Positions 1 through 7,381 of a DNA stretch of 13,661 bases are shown here, piece by piece. The stretch is from CAZGUG01 sp964529035. GTDB lineage: Bacteria; Bacillota; Clostridia; Ch29. The translations under genes were made by a program, and so were the position numbers. The notes under the pieces were generated by a model. It had not been told where the DNA came from, searched no databases, and saw nothing but the letters and a program-made list of their open reading frames with translations. Where the stretch lies: contig CAZGUG010000052.1 of the NCBI GenBank assembly GCA_964529035.1, forward strand, positions 1-13,661, written 5' to 3'. The first letter of the stretch is position 1. Every line of letters begins with the position of its first letter.

Positions 1-71
1 TAATATTGGAATGCAGAAAAGATTAATTAATTGCCAACGATTACTTGACACATACCTTTTTAACCGCCCGG

Positions 72-100
72 TTGACAATTCCATCTATTGGAAATATAAT
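72..100 (+). promoter_or_regulatory. Sigma-A promoter of the marR-type gene
   Basis: TTGACA at 72-77 and TATAAT at 95-100 are separated by exactly 17 bases, so both hexamers match the sigma-A consensus. Transcription would begin near 107, leaving a leader of about 30 bases before the ATG at 139. A second TTGACA at 45-50 has no matching -10 at the right distance. Confidence 0.8.
79..93. promoter_or_regulatory. Candidate autoregulatory operator (inverted repeat in promoter spacer)
   Basis: TTCCA (79-83) and TGGAA (89-93) form a 5-bp inverted repeat around a 5-base centre, lying between the -35 and -10 boxes. MarR-family proteins commonly repress their own genes by binding short palindromes in this position. 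One arm, in the context ATTGGAA, recurs at 5-11. The dyad is short, so assigning it to this regulator is inference. Confidence 0.3.
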
Positions 101-138
101 GGTTCCAGGCCGAACTATTGAGGGAGGGGAAGATCCGA

Positions 139-576
139 ATGGAACAGACCGAAATGCTAATCGAGATAACTAAACTGATAAGACGGGTTTCCACCTCACT
201 GGATACCCTTGATAGGTGTGCCCTTGTTTCAATGGGCCTTTCCCCGAGCCAGTCAAGGGTTATATCGGTAATTGACAGGGACTTCTTTTTCACCCATACC
301 ATTCTTTCCAAGCAGTGCAGCATGAGCAAAAGCACCCTTTCTGAAGCCTTAAAAACCATGGAGCAAAACCACCTGATAGAAAGAACCAAATACAGGGGCG
401 ATAAACGGAAAAAATATATAAACCTCACCGCCAGGGGTAAAGCTGTAAGGGCAGCCCTGTTGTCCAACGGCTGTGCCGAAGGTGCCTTCGAAACAATCGA
501 TATGACCCAGCTTGAAAAAAAACTTCTGTATATACTGCTTAAAAAACTCGAGTACCAGCTTGGGATTACTACCTGA
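139..576 (+). CDS. MarR-family winged-helix transcriptional regulator
   Basis: This 145-residue protein is of normal MarR length. An N-terminal dimerisation helix is followed by the winged-helix DNA-binding region: the helix-turn-helix lies around LSKQCSMSKSTLSEALKTME, and the wing carries the typical D-x-R pattern (GDKRKKYINLTARGK), followed by a C-terminal dimerisation helix. I chose the ATG at 139 because AGGGAGGGG (121-129) sits 9 bases upstream. An in-frame TTG at 118 precedes that ribosome binding site and is less likely. The gene is monocistronic and faces the M20 amidohydrolase gene, whose stop overlaps its own stop (569-576). Its ligand and targets cannot be read from the sequence. 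Its own promoter and the neighbouring amidohydrolase/D-aminoacylase genes are natural candidates, but that is inference. Confidence 0.88.
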   Translation: MEQTEMLIEITKLIRRVSTSLDTLDRCALVSMGLSPSQSRVISVIDRDFFFTHTILSKQCSMSKSTLSEALKTMEQNHLIERTKYRGDKRKKYINLTARGKAVRAALLSNGCAEGAFETIDMTQLEKKLLYILLKKLEYQLGITT

Positions 577-1735
577 TACCCCCAAGTCCCTCAAGTATCC
601 TTACATACATCTCTAAACCCACAGTCAGAACTTCTTCGTTAAAATTAAAATAGCAGCTGTGCAGCGGATGAACGTATCCTTCATCCCTGTTTCCGGTACC
701 CAGCATAAAGAACACTCCCGGAACAATTCTCTGATAGTGGGAGAAATCCTCGGCAAGCATAACCGGTTTTATTTCCCTTGCATTCCCTATTCCCGCAGCC
801 GAAAAAACCAGTTCTGTCAGTTCAATATCGTTTACCACCGCCGGCATACCGCATCCAAACCCGATATCGGTGCTACAGCCGAAAGCCCGCCCTATTCCTT
901 CTGTTATTGCATTAATCCTTTCAAGTACCAGGTTATAGTCCTCTTCGCGGAAGGTCCTCATGGTACCCTCTATCCGTGCTTTCCTTGCGATTACGTTAAT
1001 CCTTTCACCGGCAACAACCCTGCCTATGGTAAACAACGCATGCTCCATCGGGTCAACCGACCTGCTAACTATGGTTTGATATGCTGCTACCATATGAGCC
1101 GCAGCCACCACCGCGTCTTTTCCCTTGTGGGGCTGTGCCCCGTGGCTGCTTTCGCCGGATATGTCTATATACAACTCCTGGGTCTGCGCCATCATGGGCC
1201 CGGACCGTAGCCCCACCATCCCTTCCTCAAGGTCGGGATAAAGGTGCAACCCGAATATTCCGTCAACCTTCGGGTTTTCCATAACCCCCGCTTTTACTAG
1301 GGGAAGCGCACCTCCGGGACCCTCCTCCGCCGGCTGGAATATTAAACGCACATTATGCATAAGCCTGTCCTTATTCTCAACGATGTACCTTCCAAAGCCG
1401 GCCAGAGCTGCCATATGCCCGTCATGCCCGCAAGCATGCATCATACCCTTTTTGGCCGACGAAAACTCAAGGCCTGTTCTTTCTTCCATCGGCAGGGCAT
1501 CCATATCCGCCCTGAAGGCATAACATCTGTCGCCGTCTTTTCCTTCAATGTCCACAACCACCGCGGTACCAAACAGGTCTGTCCTGACCTTGGCCCCGAG
1601 ACCTTCAAAGTATTCCTTTATGGTACGGGAGGTTTCATGCTCCTCCAGACCCGGTTCCGGATTTTTATGTATTTTCCTTCTCAGGTTTACCACATCTTCC
1701 CTTAGCTCAAGAACTCCTTCCCTCACACTGATCAA
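569..1735 (-). CDS. M20D-family metal-dependent amidohydrolase / peptidase
   Basis: A cytosolic zinc-type amidohydrolase of 388 residues, the usual M20D length (hippurate hydrolase, N-acyl-amino-acid deacylase, N-acetyl-diaminopimelate deacetylase). Visible motifs are RRKIHKNPEPGLEE near the start, FRADMDALPMEE, the metal site HACGHDGH (C102, H104), QPAEEGPGGA with the catalytic and ligand glutamates (about 137-138), GLHLYP (H164), the SHGAQPH dimerisation loop, and a C-terminal PLHSCYFNF histidine ligand. The likely start is the TTG at 1735, because GGGAGGGG (1748-1741) lies just upstream. An in-frame TTG at 1807 would add 24 residues but has a weak ribosome binding site. It follows the broken D-aminoacylase gene on the same strand, probably co-transcribed. 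The substrate is uncertain. B. subtilis DapL is in the same family, so a role in the neighbouring lysine pathway is possible but unproven. Confidence 0.85.
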   Translation of the reverse strand: MISVREGVLELREDVVNLRRKIHKNPEPGLEEHETSRTIKEYFEGLGAKVRTDLFGTAVVVDIEGKDGDRCYAFRADMDALPMEERTGLEFSSAKKGMMHACGHDGHMAALAGFGRYIVENKDRLMHNVRLIFQPAEEGPGGALPLVKAGVMENPKVDGIFGLHLYPDLEEGMVGLRSGPMMAQTQELYIDISGESSHGAQPHKGKDAVVAAAHMVAAYQTIVSRSVDPMEHALFTIGRVVAGERINVIARKARIEGTMRTFREEDYNLVLERINAITEGIGRAFGCSTDIGFGCGMPAVVNDIELTELVFSAAGIGNAREIKPVMLAEDFSHYQRIVPGVFFMLGTGNRDEGYVHPLHSCYFNFNEEVLTVGLEMYVRILEGLGGIR

Positions 1736-1818
1736 AAAATCCCCTCCCGTTTCCGGCATTATTACTGCATCCCAATAAAATATATCATCAATCAGGCTGC
1801 AAAACAATACCTGCAGGT

Positions 1819-3368
1819 CTAGTGCCGCTTATGCCGGCGAGTGCCTTTCCCTAATATTCTTCCCGGACTGTTTCGGGTTATTTTCCCGTCCTCAAGTATT
1901 AACGACCCCGATACTATAACATGCTTTAACCCCACCGGCTTCTGATAGGGCCTGTCATAGGTTGCGGTATCCCTGAATCTGTCCCAGTCAAATACCGTAA
2001 TATCCGCATAGTTTCCAACACATATGCTGCCGGTATCCTTCAGCCTGAATATCCCCGCCGGGAGACCCGTCATTTTCCTTATTATCTTTTCCCTGCTTGG
2101 CCTGCCGATCTCCCTGCCCATTCTTAACGTCCTGGGAAAGGTTCCGAAATTTCTGGGGTGAGGTAATCCGTTTTGTGTACGGCTGTCAAAATCCATTGCA
2201 CAGCCGTCACTGCCTGTGACAATATCCTCTCTTGACATGATTTCCTCAACGTCCCTGTCGCTCATGGAAAAGTAGATGGCCTTGACTTTCCCATCGGTTT
2301 CGTCCAGGATCCTTATTACCGTCCGTGCAGGGCTCAATTCCATGCTCTCCGCCAGTTCGGACAGCAGCATTCCCTCATATTGGGGTGCTTTTCAATCTGC
2401 TGTTCAAAGGCCGCCGGTTTTTCCCTTAACCTTTTCAGCATTTTCCCGGTCCCGCCTTGATGGATCGGGGAAGGTACAAGGACTGCAAGTGTCGTACTTG
2501 ATGCGGAATAGGGATACTGGTCGCATGTAACGACGGCTCCTTCCCTGTTTGCAATATCAATAAGGCTAAGCAGTTTCCCTGCTTTGTTCCGGCTCAACTC
2601 CCCCATGAGTTTTAAATGGGATATATGCACATGTACCCCGGTGGCTTTGGCAATGCCGGTCATCTCCTTTACCGCCTCAAATATTCCGTCATTCTCATTC
2701 CTTAAATGTACCGCCAGAACCGCGTCATGTGCTTTGATCACCCCGGCAAGCTCCGTTAATTCCTGTTTTCCGGCAAAACTTCCCGGGGGATATATAAGAC
2801 CCAGTGACATGCCAAGGGCACCGTGCTTTATCTGGAAATCCAGCAGTTTCTTCATTTTGTCCATGTCTTCACCGGTGGGTTTCCTGTCTTCAAAACCCAT
2901 GGCGCAAATCCTCAACGTTCCGTGACCCACCATAATTCCACAGTTAACTGCCATTCCGGATTCGCTTAACATATTCCTGTAATCGCCTATATCTTTAAAT
3001 CTTTCTTTTATTCTGTCGGCTCCCGTCAGTAGTCCCGAGATGTAATCCCTGTACAGCTTATAATAATCGTCCCTGTCCGGAGCCGGAAAGACTGAAACTC
3101 CGCAGTTTCCAACTATTTCAGTGGTAACTCCCTGGAAGATTTTGCTTTCCATTCTGCTTCCGGTTAAAAAGCTTATGTCCGAATGCGTGTGAACATCTAT
3201 AAAACCCGGGGCCACTGTCAGCCCTCTCGCATCAACCGTATGTTTTCCATACAGTCTGCCGGCACTAATGTGCTCAATCCTGCTTTCGTTTATACCAATG
3301 CTTCCGGTATAGGCAGGAGCACCGGTACCATCAATAATTGTTCCGTCACTTATAACCAAATCATACAT
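1819..3368 (-). pseudogene. D-aminoacylase (N-acyl-D-amino-acid deacylase), frameshifted
   Basis: An amidohydrolase-superfamily D-aminoacylase in two reading frames. The first runs from ATG 3368 to a TGA at 2334. It holds the N-terminal beta domain, the HTHSD metal motif (H60, H62), the GNCG cysteine (C89), and the histidines in AVHLRNEN (H221) and HISHLKLMG (H251). The second frame is open from about 2391 to the TAG at 1819 and carries the rest: the TGSDG aspartate ligand, HPRNFGTFPR, IRKMTGLPA, ADITVFDWD and the C-terminal beta sheet. Homology switches frame near 2379-2391, where the YEG-type motif follows directly on EKHPN. Compared with my memory of the family, roughly 25-35 residues between these points are missing, so a deletion that also shifted the frame is likely. 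The catalytic ligands survive on both pieces. The alternatives are a sequencing error or two separately translated parts. The start has only a modest ribosome binding site. Confidence 0.82.
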
Positions 3369-3446
3369 AAGCTGCTTCCGTCCCTTCCAAAGGTTTTAAT
3401 CGTCCTGATTATATAATATCAAAAAGTTCGTATCCGCTGCATGTCA

Positions 3447-3475
3447 TTGACATACAATCTATTTAATGTTATCAT
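3447..3475 (+). promoter_or_regulatory. Sigma-A promoter of the lysine operon
   Basis: TTGACA (3447-3452) and TATCAT (3470-3475) are spaced by 17 bases. The predicted transcription start near 3482 lies about 14 bases before the first stem of the lysine riboswitch, exactly where a riboswitch promoter should be. Confidence 0.75.
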
Positions 3476-3495
3476 GGTTAAAATTAATCATAAGT

Positions 3496-3662
3496 ATGAT
3501 AGAGGTGCATCTTTCATCAGTAAGTATCCTAAGGAGGAGGGACTCCGTTGAAGGATAGTGAAAGGGGAAAATGCCGAAGGTTTCACTCCTCCCTTGAAGT
3601 GTTGCCTGGGTATCCGGTTAACAGCCGGGTAACTGTCACCCTAACCGGTGGAGCGCTATCAT
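3496..3662 (+). promoter_or_regulatory. Lysine riboswitch (L-box) aptamer
   Basis: The conserved L-box elements occur in order. P1 is closed by ATGATAG (3496-3502) with CTATCAT (3656-3662), followed by AGAGGTGC and an AGTA loop element. P2 pairs GGAGGAG (3533-3539) with CTCCTCC (3586-3592). Then come GAAAGGGGAAAATGCCGAAG, GCCTGGG, the P4 hairpin with CCGG arms around 3613-3630, AACTGTCACC with the P5 partner GGTG, and the terminal GGAGCGCTATC. Lysine binding stabilises P1 and normally favours a downstream terminator. Its position before asd-dapA-dapB-dapD-lysC fits feedback control of lysine synthesis. A short open frame across this RNA (3548-3751) is not a gene. Confidence 0.93.
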
Positions 3663-3708
3663 TATATCAGGCCTGCCTTGATCTTGTAGGCTTATATACC
3701 TTAGTGTC

Positions 3709-3740
3709 AGCCGGCTTTATGTATACGCCGGCTTATTTAT
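3709..3740 (+). terminator. Riboswitch expression-platform terminator
   Basis: AGCCGGC (3709-3715) and GCCGGCT (3727-3733) form a perfect 7-bp stem with an 11-base loop, followed by the U-rich TATTTAT. It lies about 45 bases after the aptamer and 75 bases before asd, as expected for a transcriptional OFF switch. The U-tract is interrupted by an A, so termination may be partial. I did not find a convincing antiterminator. Confidence 0.7.
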
Positions 3741-3815
3741 ACGCTCCATAATATATTATACTTCGCTACATATAATTATTATAGGGGAAAACTTATGCTT
3801 TAGGAGGCTGAAGAC

Positions 3816-4808
3816 ATGAAAGGCTTAAAGGTTGCAATAGTAGGTGCAACGGGAATGGTCGGCAGAACATTCCTCAAGGTGTTGGAGGAAAGGGATTTTC
3901 CTGTGGATGAGCTCTACCTGTTTGCATCCGCCAGGTCGGAGGGCATAACCCTTGCATTCAACGGAAAGGATTACCGGGTTGAGAAACTTACCGATAACTC
4001 CTTTGACAGGGATATTGACCTGGCACTGTTTTCGGCGGGGGGAGATACGAGTAAGAAATATGCACCCGTCGCCGCTTCAAAGGGCGTGGTGGTGGTGGAC
4101 AACAGCAGTGCCTGGAGGATGGAAAAGGACATCCCCCTTGTCGTTCCCGAAGTGAATCCCGAAGCTGTCAAAAAGCATAATGGAATCATTGCCAATCCCA
4201 ACTGTTCAACCATACAGGCGGTGGTTGCTCTTAAACCCCTTTATGACAGGTATGGAATAAAGAGAATCGTATTCTCTACCTATCAGGCTGTTTCAGGCTC
4301 CGGCAACAAGGGTATCAGGGACCTGGCCGACGGACTGGCGGGAAAAAGTCCCGCTCTTTATCCCCATCCGATTGTCAACAACTGCCTGCCCCATATTGAC
4401 GTATTCCTTGAAAACGGTTATACAAAAGAAGAAGTGAAAATGATAAACGAAACCCGTAAAATACTGGGAGACGATACTTTGAGAATAACCGCGACAACCG
4501 TCAGGGTACCGGTGGAATTCTGCCACAGCGAATCCATAAACGTTGAACTCATACGTAAGTTCGACCTAGCAGAACTTAAGGAGTGCCTGGAAAAAGGTGC
4601 CGGAATAAAGGTCGTGGACGATCCGCGAAGCAACCTGTATCCCCTGGCAAGTACCGCTGTCAATACTGACACTGTGTATGTGGGCCGCATAAGAAGGGAC
4701 GAAAGCGTTGAAAGCGGAATTAACCTGTGGGTGGTCGCAGACAATGTAAGAAAGGGTGCCGCAACAAATGCAGTCCAGATAGCGGAACTGGTCGCCGAGA
4801 CCATGTAA
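3816..4808 (+). CDS. asd: Aspartate-semialdehyde dehydrogenase
   Basis: Converts L-4-aspartyl phosphate to L-aspartate 4-semialdehyde with NADPH, the branch-point step before lysine and threonine. At 330 residues it is of normal length. The N-terminal Rossmann motif is GATGMVG (10-16). The catalytic cysteine is C130 in NPNCSTIQ, followed by QAVSGSG (157-163). RVPVEFCHSES (from 230) carries the catalytic histidine H237; the usual motif has G before this H, and here it is C. AGGAGG (3802-3807) lies 8 bases before the ATG. It is the first gene after the lysine riboswitch and therefore directly under lysine control. An 80-base gap with a hairpin separates it from dapA. Confidence 0.96.
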   Translation: MKGLKVAIVGATGMVGRTFLKVLEERDFPVDELYLFASARSEGITLAFNGKDYRVEKLTDNSFDRDIDLALFSAGGDTSKKYAPVAASKGVVVVDNSSAWRMEKDIPLVVPEVNPEAVKKHNGIIANPNCSTIQAVVALKPLYDRYGIKRIVFSTYQAVSGSGNKGIRDLADGLAGKSPALYPHPIVNNCLPHIDVFLENGYTKEEVKMINETRKILGDDTLRITATTVRVPVEFCHSESINVELIRKFDLAELKECLEKGAGIKVVDDPRSNLYPLASTAVNTDTVYVGRIRRDESVESGINLWVVADNVRKGAATNAVQIAELVAETM

Positions 4809-4852
4809 TGTTCCATCATAATAACCGTCAATGGCGGTTTTACATAGGAACA
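4809..4852 (+). other. Compound RNA hairpin between asd and dapA
   Basis: An outer arm TGTTCC (4809-4814) pairs with GGAACA (4847-4852), enclosing an inner hairpin AACCGTC (4823-4829) with GGCGGTT (4833-4839) that includes one G-U pair and is followed by two U. The U-tract is too short for an efficient terminator. It could be a processing or stability element, or a weak attenuator, between the first gene and the rest of the operon. Confidence 0.4.
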
Positions 4853-4888
4853 GTGCGCATAACAAAAAAATAACAGGAGGGTGATTTG

Positions 4889-5779
4889 ATGTCAATCTTT
4901 ACCGGATCGGGAGTTGCCATAGTTACTCCCTTTACAGAAAGCGGTATAGACTTCGGGAAGCTTGGAGAACTAATCGAAATGCATGTTGAGCAGTCAACCG
5001 ATGCCATCATCATCTGCGGAACCACCGGCGAAGCTTCAACCATGACCGAAGACGAATTAAAGGCTGCGATAAAATACGCCGTGGAAAAAACAGGCGGAAG
5101 AATACCGGTAATAGCCGGTACCGGCACAAACGATACGGCTAAAACCATTAAAAGAAGCAAGTACGCACAGGAAGTAGGTGCGGACGGTCTGCTGGTCATA
5201 ACCCCCTATTACAATAAAACGACCCAAAAGGGGCTGGTGGAGCACTTCATAGCAGTTGCAGACAGCGTTGACATACCTATAATAATATATAACGTGCCCG
5301 GCAGAACAGGTCTTAATATTCTGCCTAACACGCTGAAGGAACTCTGCGAACATAAAAACATATCCGGCATTAAGGAAGCCGGGGGGAATTTCACACAGAT
5401 TGCAGAGACCGCCTACCTGTGCGAAGACAAACTGGATATATTTTCAGGGAACGACGACCAGGTGGTACCCATACTGTCCCTTGGGGGCAAAGGAGTTATA
5501 TCGGTGACCGCAAACATTATCCCGAAGGAAATGCATGATATGGTAGCGTCTTACCTGGAAGGAAACGTGGAAAAGAGCAGGGAACTACAGCTTAAGATTA
5601 TACCGCTTTTCAAGGCGTTGTTTTGCGAAGTAAACCCGATACCCGTCAAAACTGCAATGAACCTGTTGGGATACAACGTCGGCAAACTAAGACTGCCGCT
5701 GACAAGCATGACCGGACAAAACCTTGAGTATCTGAAAAAATCCCTTGTAAACTACGGTTTCCGCCTGGGAGGTCAGTAG
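4889..5779 (+). CDS. dapA: 4-hydroxy-tetrahydrodipicolinate synthase
   Basis: Condenses pyruvate with aspartate semialdehyde, the first committed step to diaminopimelate and lysine. This is a class I aldolase-fold protein of 296 residues, of normal length. The Schiff-base lysine is K162 in SGIKEAGG. Y134 in IIIYNVPGRTG is the catalytic tyrosine, and R139 in the same motif binds the substrate carboxylate. GTTGEAST (44-51) contributes the conserved threonines, and Y108 lies in TPYYNK. The ATG at 4889 has AGGAGG (4875-4880) 8 bases upstream; a TTG directly before it (4886) is less suitable. It is followed by dapB after one base, with the dapB ribosome binding site inside the dapA end, so the two are probably translationally coupled. 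Confidence 0.96.
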   Translation: MSIFTGSGVAIVTPFTESGIDFGKLGELIEMHVEQSTDAIIICGTTGEASTMTEDELKAAIKYAVEKTGGRIPVIAGTGTNDTAKTIKRSKYAQEVGADGLLVITPYYNKTTQKGLVEHFIAVADSVDIPIIIYNVPGRTGLNILPNTLKELCEHKNISGIKEAGGNFTQIAETAYLCEDKLDIFSGNDDQVVPILSLGGKGVISVTANIIPKEMHDMVASYLEGNVEKSRELQLKIIPLFKALFCEVNPIPVKTAMNLLGYNVGKLRLPLTSMTGQNLEYLKKSLVNYGFRLGGQ

Positions 5780-5780
5780 C

Positions 5781-6539
5781 ATGATTAAGGTTATTCTTAA
5801 CGGCTGCAGTGGGAAGATGGGCAGAGTAATATCCGAAGAAGTGTCAAAAATGCAGGATATTGAAATTATCGCCGGCGTTGACAAAAACACCGTCCAAAGT
5901 CCCTTCGGTTATCCAGTATTCGAAAGAATTGACCAGGTTGACGCCAAGGCCGATGTGATAGTTGACTTTTCGAGACCGGAATCCGTACCCGAACTTGTAT
6001 CCTATGCCGTCAAAAACAACACGGCGCTTATGGTGGCTACCACCGGCCTTGAAGAAAAGCACGCAGGCCTGCTTAAACAGGCCGCAGAATCCGTACCGGT
6101 ATTCAATTCCGCAAACATGTCGCTGGGAGTTAACCTTGTCAAGGATGTATGCCGCAGGGTCGCCCGGGTGCTGTCCGACAGCTTTGATATAGAAATCACC
6201 GAATTTCACCACAAACAAAAAGTTGACGCCCCCAGCGGAACCGCCCTGATGCTGGCGGAAGCGATAAAGGAAGCTACAGGGGAGAAAGATTTCATATACG
6301 GCAGGTCACCGCAGTCGAGCAAAAGAAGAGACAGCGAGATAGGCATACATGCGGTCCGGGGCGGAACCATGCCCGGTGAACACAGCGTTTTGTTTGCAGG
6401 ACCCGATGAAATAATAGAGATAAGGCACCTGGCCCTGTCCCGCAGGATCTTTGCCCTGGGTGCCCTAAGGGCCGCCAGGTTTATAACAAAGCAGGAAAAA
6501 GGGTTTTACGACATGGACAGTATTCTAATCAACGAATAG
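5781..6539 (+). CDS. dapB: 4-hydroxy-tetrahydrodipicolinate reductase
   Basis: Reduces the DapA product to tetrahydrodipicolinate with NAD(P)H. It has 252 residues, within the usual range. The nucleotide-binding motif NGCSGKMGR is at 7-15 and DFSRPES (62-68) follows. The family signature EFHHKQKVDAPSGTA (141-155) supplies the catalytic H143-H144 pair and K147. The C-terminal part includes the conserved RGG and GEH segments (VRGGTMPGEHSVLFAG). GGGAGGT at 5767-5773 is the ribosome binding site, 7 bases before the ATG and still within dapA. A 16-base gap follows before the acyltransferase gene. Confidence 0.96.
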   Translation: MIKVILNGCSGKMGRVISEEVSKMQDIEIIAGVDKNTVQSPFGYPVFERIDQVDAKADVIVDFSRPESVPELVSYAVKNNTALMVATTGLEEKHAGLLKQAAESVPVFNSANMSLGVNLVKDVCRRVARVLSDSFDIEITEFHHKQKVDAPSGTALMLAEAIKEATGEKDFIYGRSPQSSKRRDSEIGIHAVRGGTMPGEHSVLFAGPDEIIEIRHLALSRRIFALGALRAARFITKQEKGFYDMDSILINE

Positions 6540-6555
6540 AAAGGATGATACTCCA

Positions 6556-7299
6556 ATGACAAAGGATAAATGCGATACCATGAACTGCCTTAACAATGAA
6601 CTGAATGACCCGTACAAAATAGCAGCCTATATAAAGAACGCGGTTAAGACCACTCCCGTTAAGGCATATATAGACGGAAACCTTGAAGGTGTGGAGTTTG
6701 AGAATTTAAAGCTGTTCGGAAGCGGCAGTTTTTGGATAGTTATTGGTGAATACGCCGAGTTTTTGAAGTTGTTGGAGTATCACAAGGAAAAAATAAGAAA
6801 GTACCATTTGGACTGCGACAGAAGGAATTCGGCCATACCCCTTCTTGACCTCAAAAACATAAATGCCCGGATAGAGCCCGGCGCACTCATCAGGGACAGG
6901 TGCACAATAGGCAGAGGTGCGGTCATTATGATGGGAGCCGTGATAAACATAGGTGCGGATATTGGTGAAGGCAGCATGATAGATATGAATGCCGTGGTAG
7001 GCGCCAGAGGAATAATAGGAAAAAATGTGCACATCGGAGCGGGAGCGGTTATTGCCGGCGTCCTTGAGCCCCCCAGCAGTGCTCCGGTTGTAATAGAGGA
7101 CAATGTGCTTATTGGGGCAAATGCGGTTGTACTGGAAGGCGTGCGTATTGGGAAAGGAGCGGTTGTGGCCGCGGGTTCTGTGGTTACCAGGGATGTGGAA
7201 CCGGAAGTGGTGGTTGCAGGCACACCGGCCAAATTTTTGAAACGAATTGACCAGACAACAAGGGACAAAACAAAAATTCTTGAAGATTTAAGGGGATAA
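6556..7299 (+). CDS. dapH: Tetrahydrodipicolinate N-acetyltransferase
   Basis: Acetylates tetrahydrodipicolinate with acetyl-CoA to give N-acetyl-2-amino-6-oxopimelate, the entry to the acetylase branch of lysine synthesis (also called DapD of the acetyl type, YkuQ in B. subtilis). It has 247 residues. An N-terminal helical/beta domain begins at NDPYKIAAYIKNAVKTTPVKAYI. From about residue 100 there is a left-handed beta-helix made of hexapeptide repeats (IEPGAL, IGRGAV, IGADIG, IGEGSM, IGKNVH, IGAGAV, IGANAV, IGKGAV). It ends with VVAGTPAKFLKRID. AAGGA (6541-6545) precedes the ATG by 10 bases. The family's acetyl preference is inferred from length and architecture, which differ from the longer succinyl-type DapD of proteobacteria. 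A strong terminator follows. Confidence 0.93.
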   Translation: MTKDKCDTMNCLNNELNDPYKIAAYIKNAVKTTPVKAYIDGNLEGVEFENLKLFGSGSFWIVIGEYAEFLKLLEYHKEKIRKYHLDCDRRNSAIPLLDLKNINARIEPGALIRDRCTIGRGAVIMMGAVINIGADIGEGSMIDMNAVVGARGIIGKNVHIGAGAVIAGVLEPPSSAPVVIEDNVLIGANAVVLEGVRIGKGAVVAAGSVVTRDVEPEVVVAGTPAKFLKRIDQTTRDKTKILEDLRG

Positions 7300-7313
7300 A
7301 TTAGTCGATAAGG

Positions 7314-7352
7314 AGCCATCGATTGCACTCCCTGTAATCGATGGCTTTTTTT
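7314..7352 (+). terminator. Strong intrinsic terminator between dapH and lysC
   Basis: AGCCATCGATT (7314-7324) and AATCGATGGCT (7336-7346) form a perfect 11-bp stem with an 11-base loop, followed by seven U (7346-7352). It lies inside the lysine operon, only 29 bases before lysC. A shorter alternative pairing, TCGAT (7306-7310) with ATCGA (7318-7322), would compete with the stem. Confidence 0.88.
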
Positions 7353-7381
7353 AATAAAATACCGGACAAGGATGTGAAGCA

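Noticed and set aside
559..586. CTTGGG/CCCAAG hairpin at the marR-M20 junction as a terminator
   Set aside because: The loop is 16 bases, the stem only 6 bp, and there is no U-tract on either strand.
659..1210. Plus-strand open frame of 183 codons opposite the M20 gene
   Set aside because: It is antisense to a gene with clear catalytic motifs, shows no family features and has no convincing ribosome binding site.
1736..1807. Longer M20 protein starting at TTG 1807
   Set aside because: The extra 24 residues do not resemble the family, and the GGGAGGGG ribosome binding site lies downstream of that start.
3408..3413. TATAAT on the minus strand as promoter for the D-aminoacylase gene
   Set aside because: No recognisable -35 hexamer is found at 16-18 bases; the region is A/T-rich, so the match alone is weak.
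3548..3751. Short open frame of 67 codons between the D-aminoacylase and asd genes
   Set aside because: It lies entirely within the lysine riboswitch and its terminator; the apparent AGGAGG before it is the P2 stem of the aptamer.
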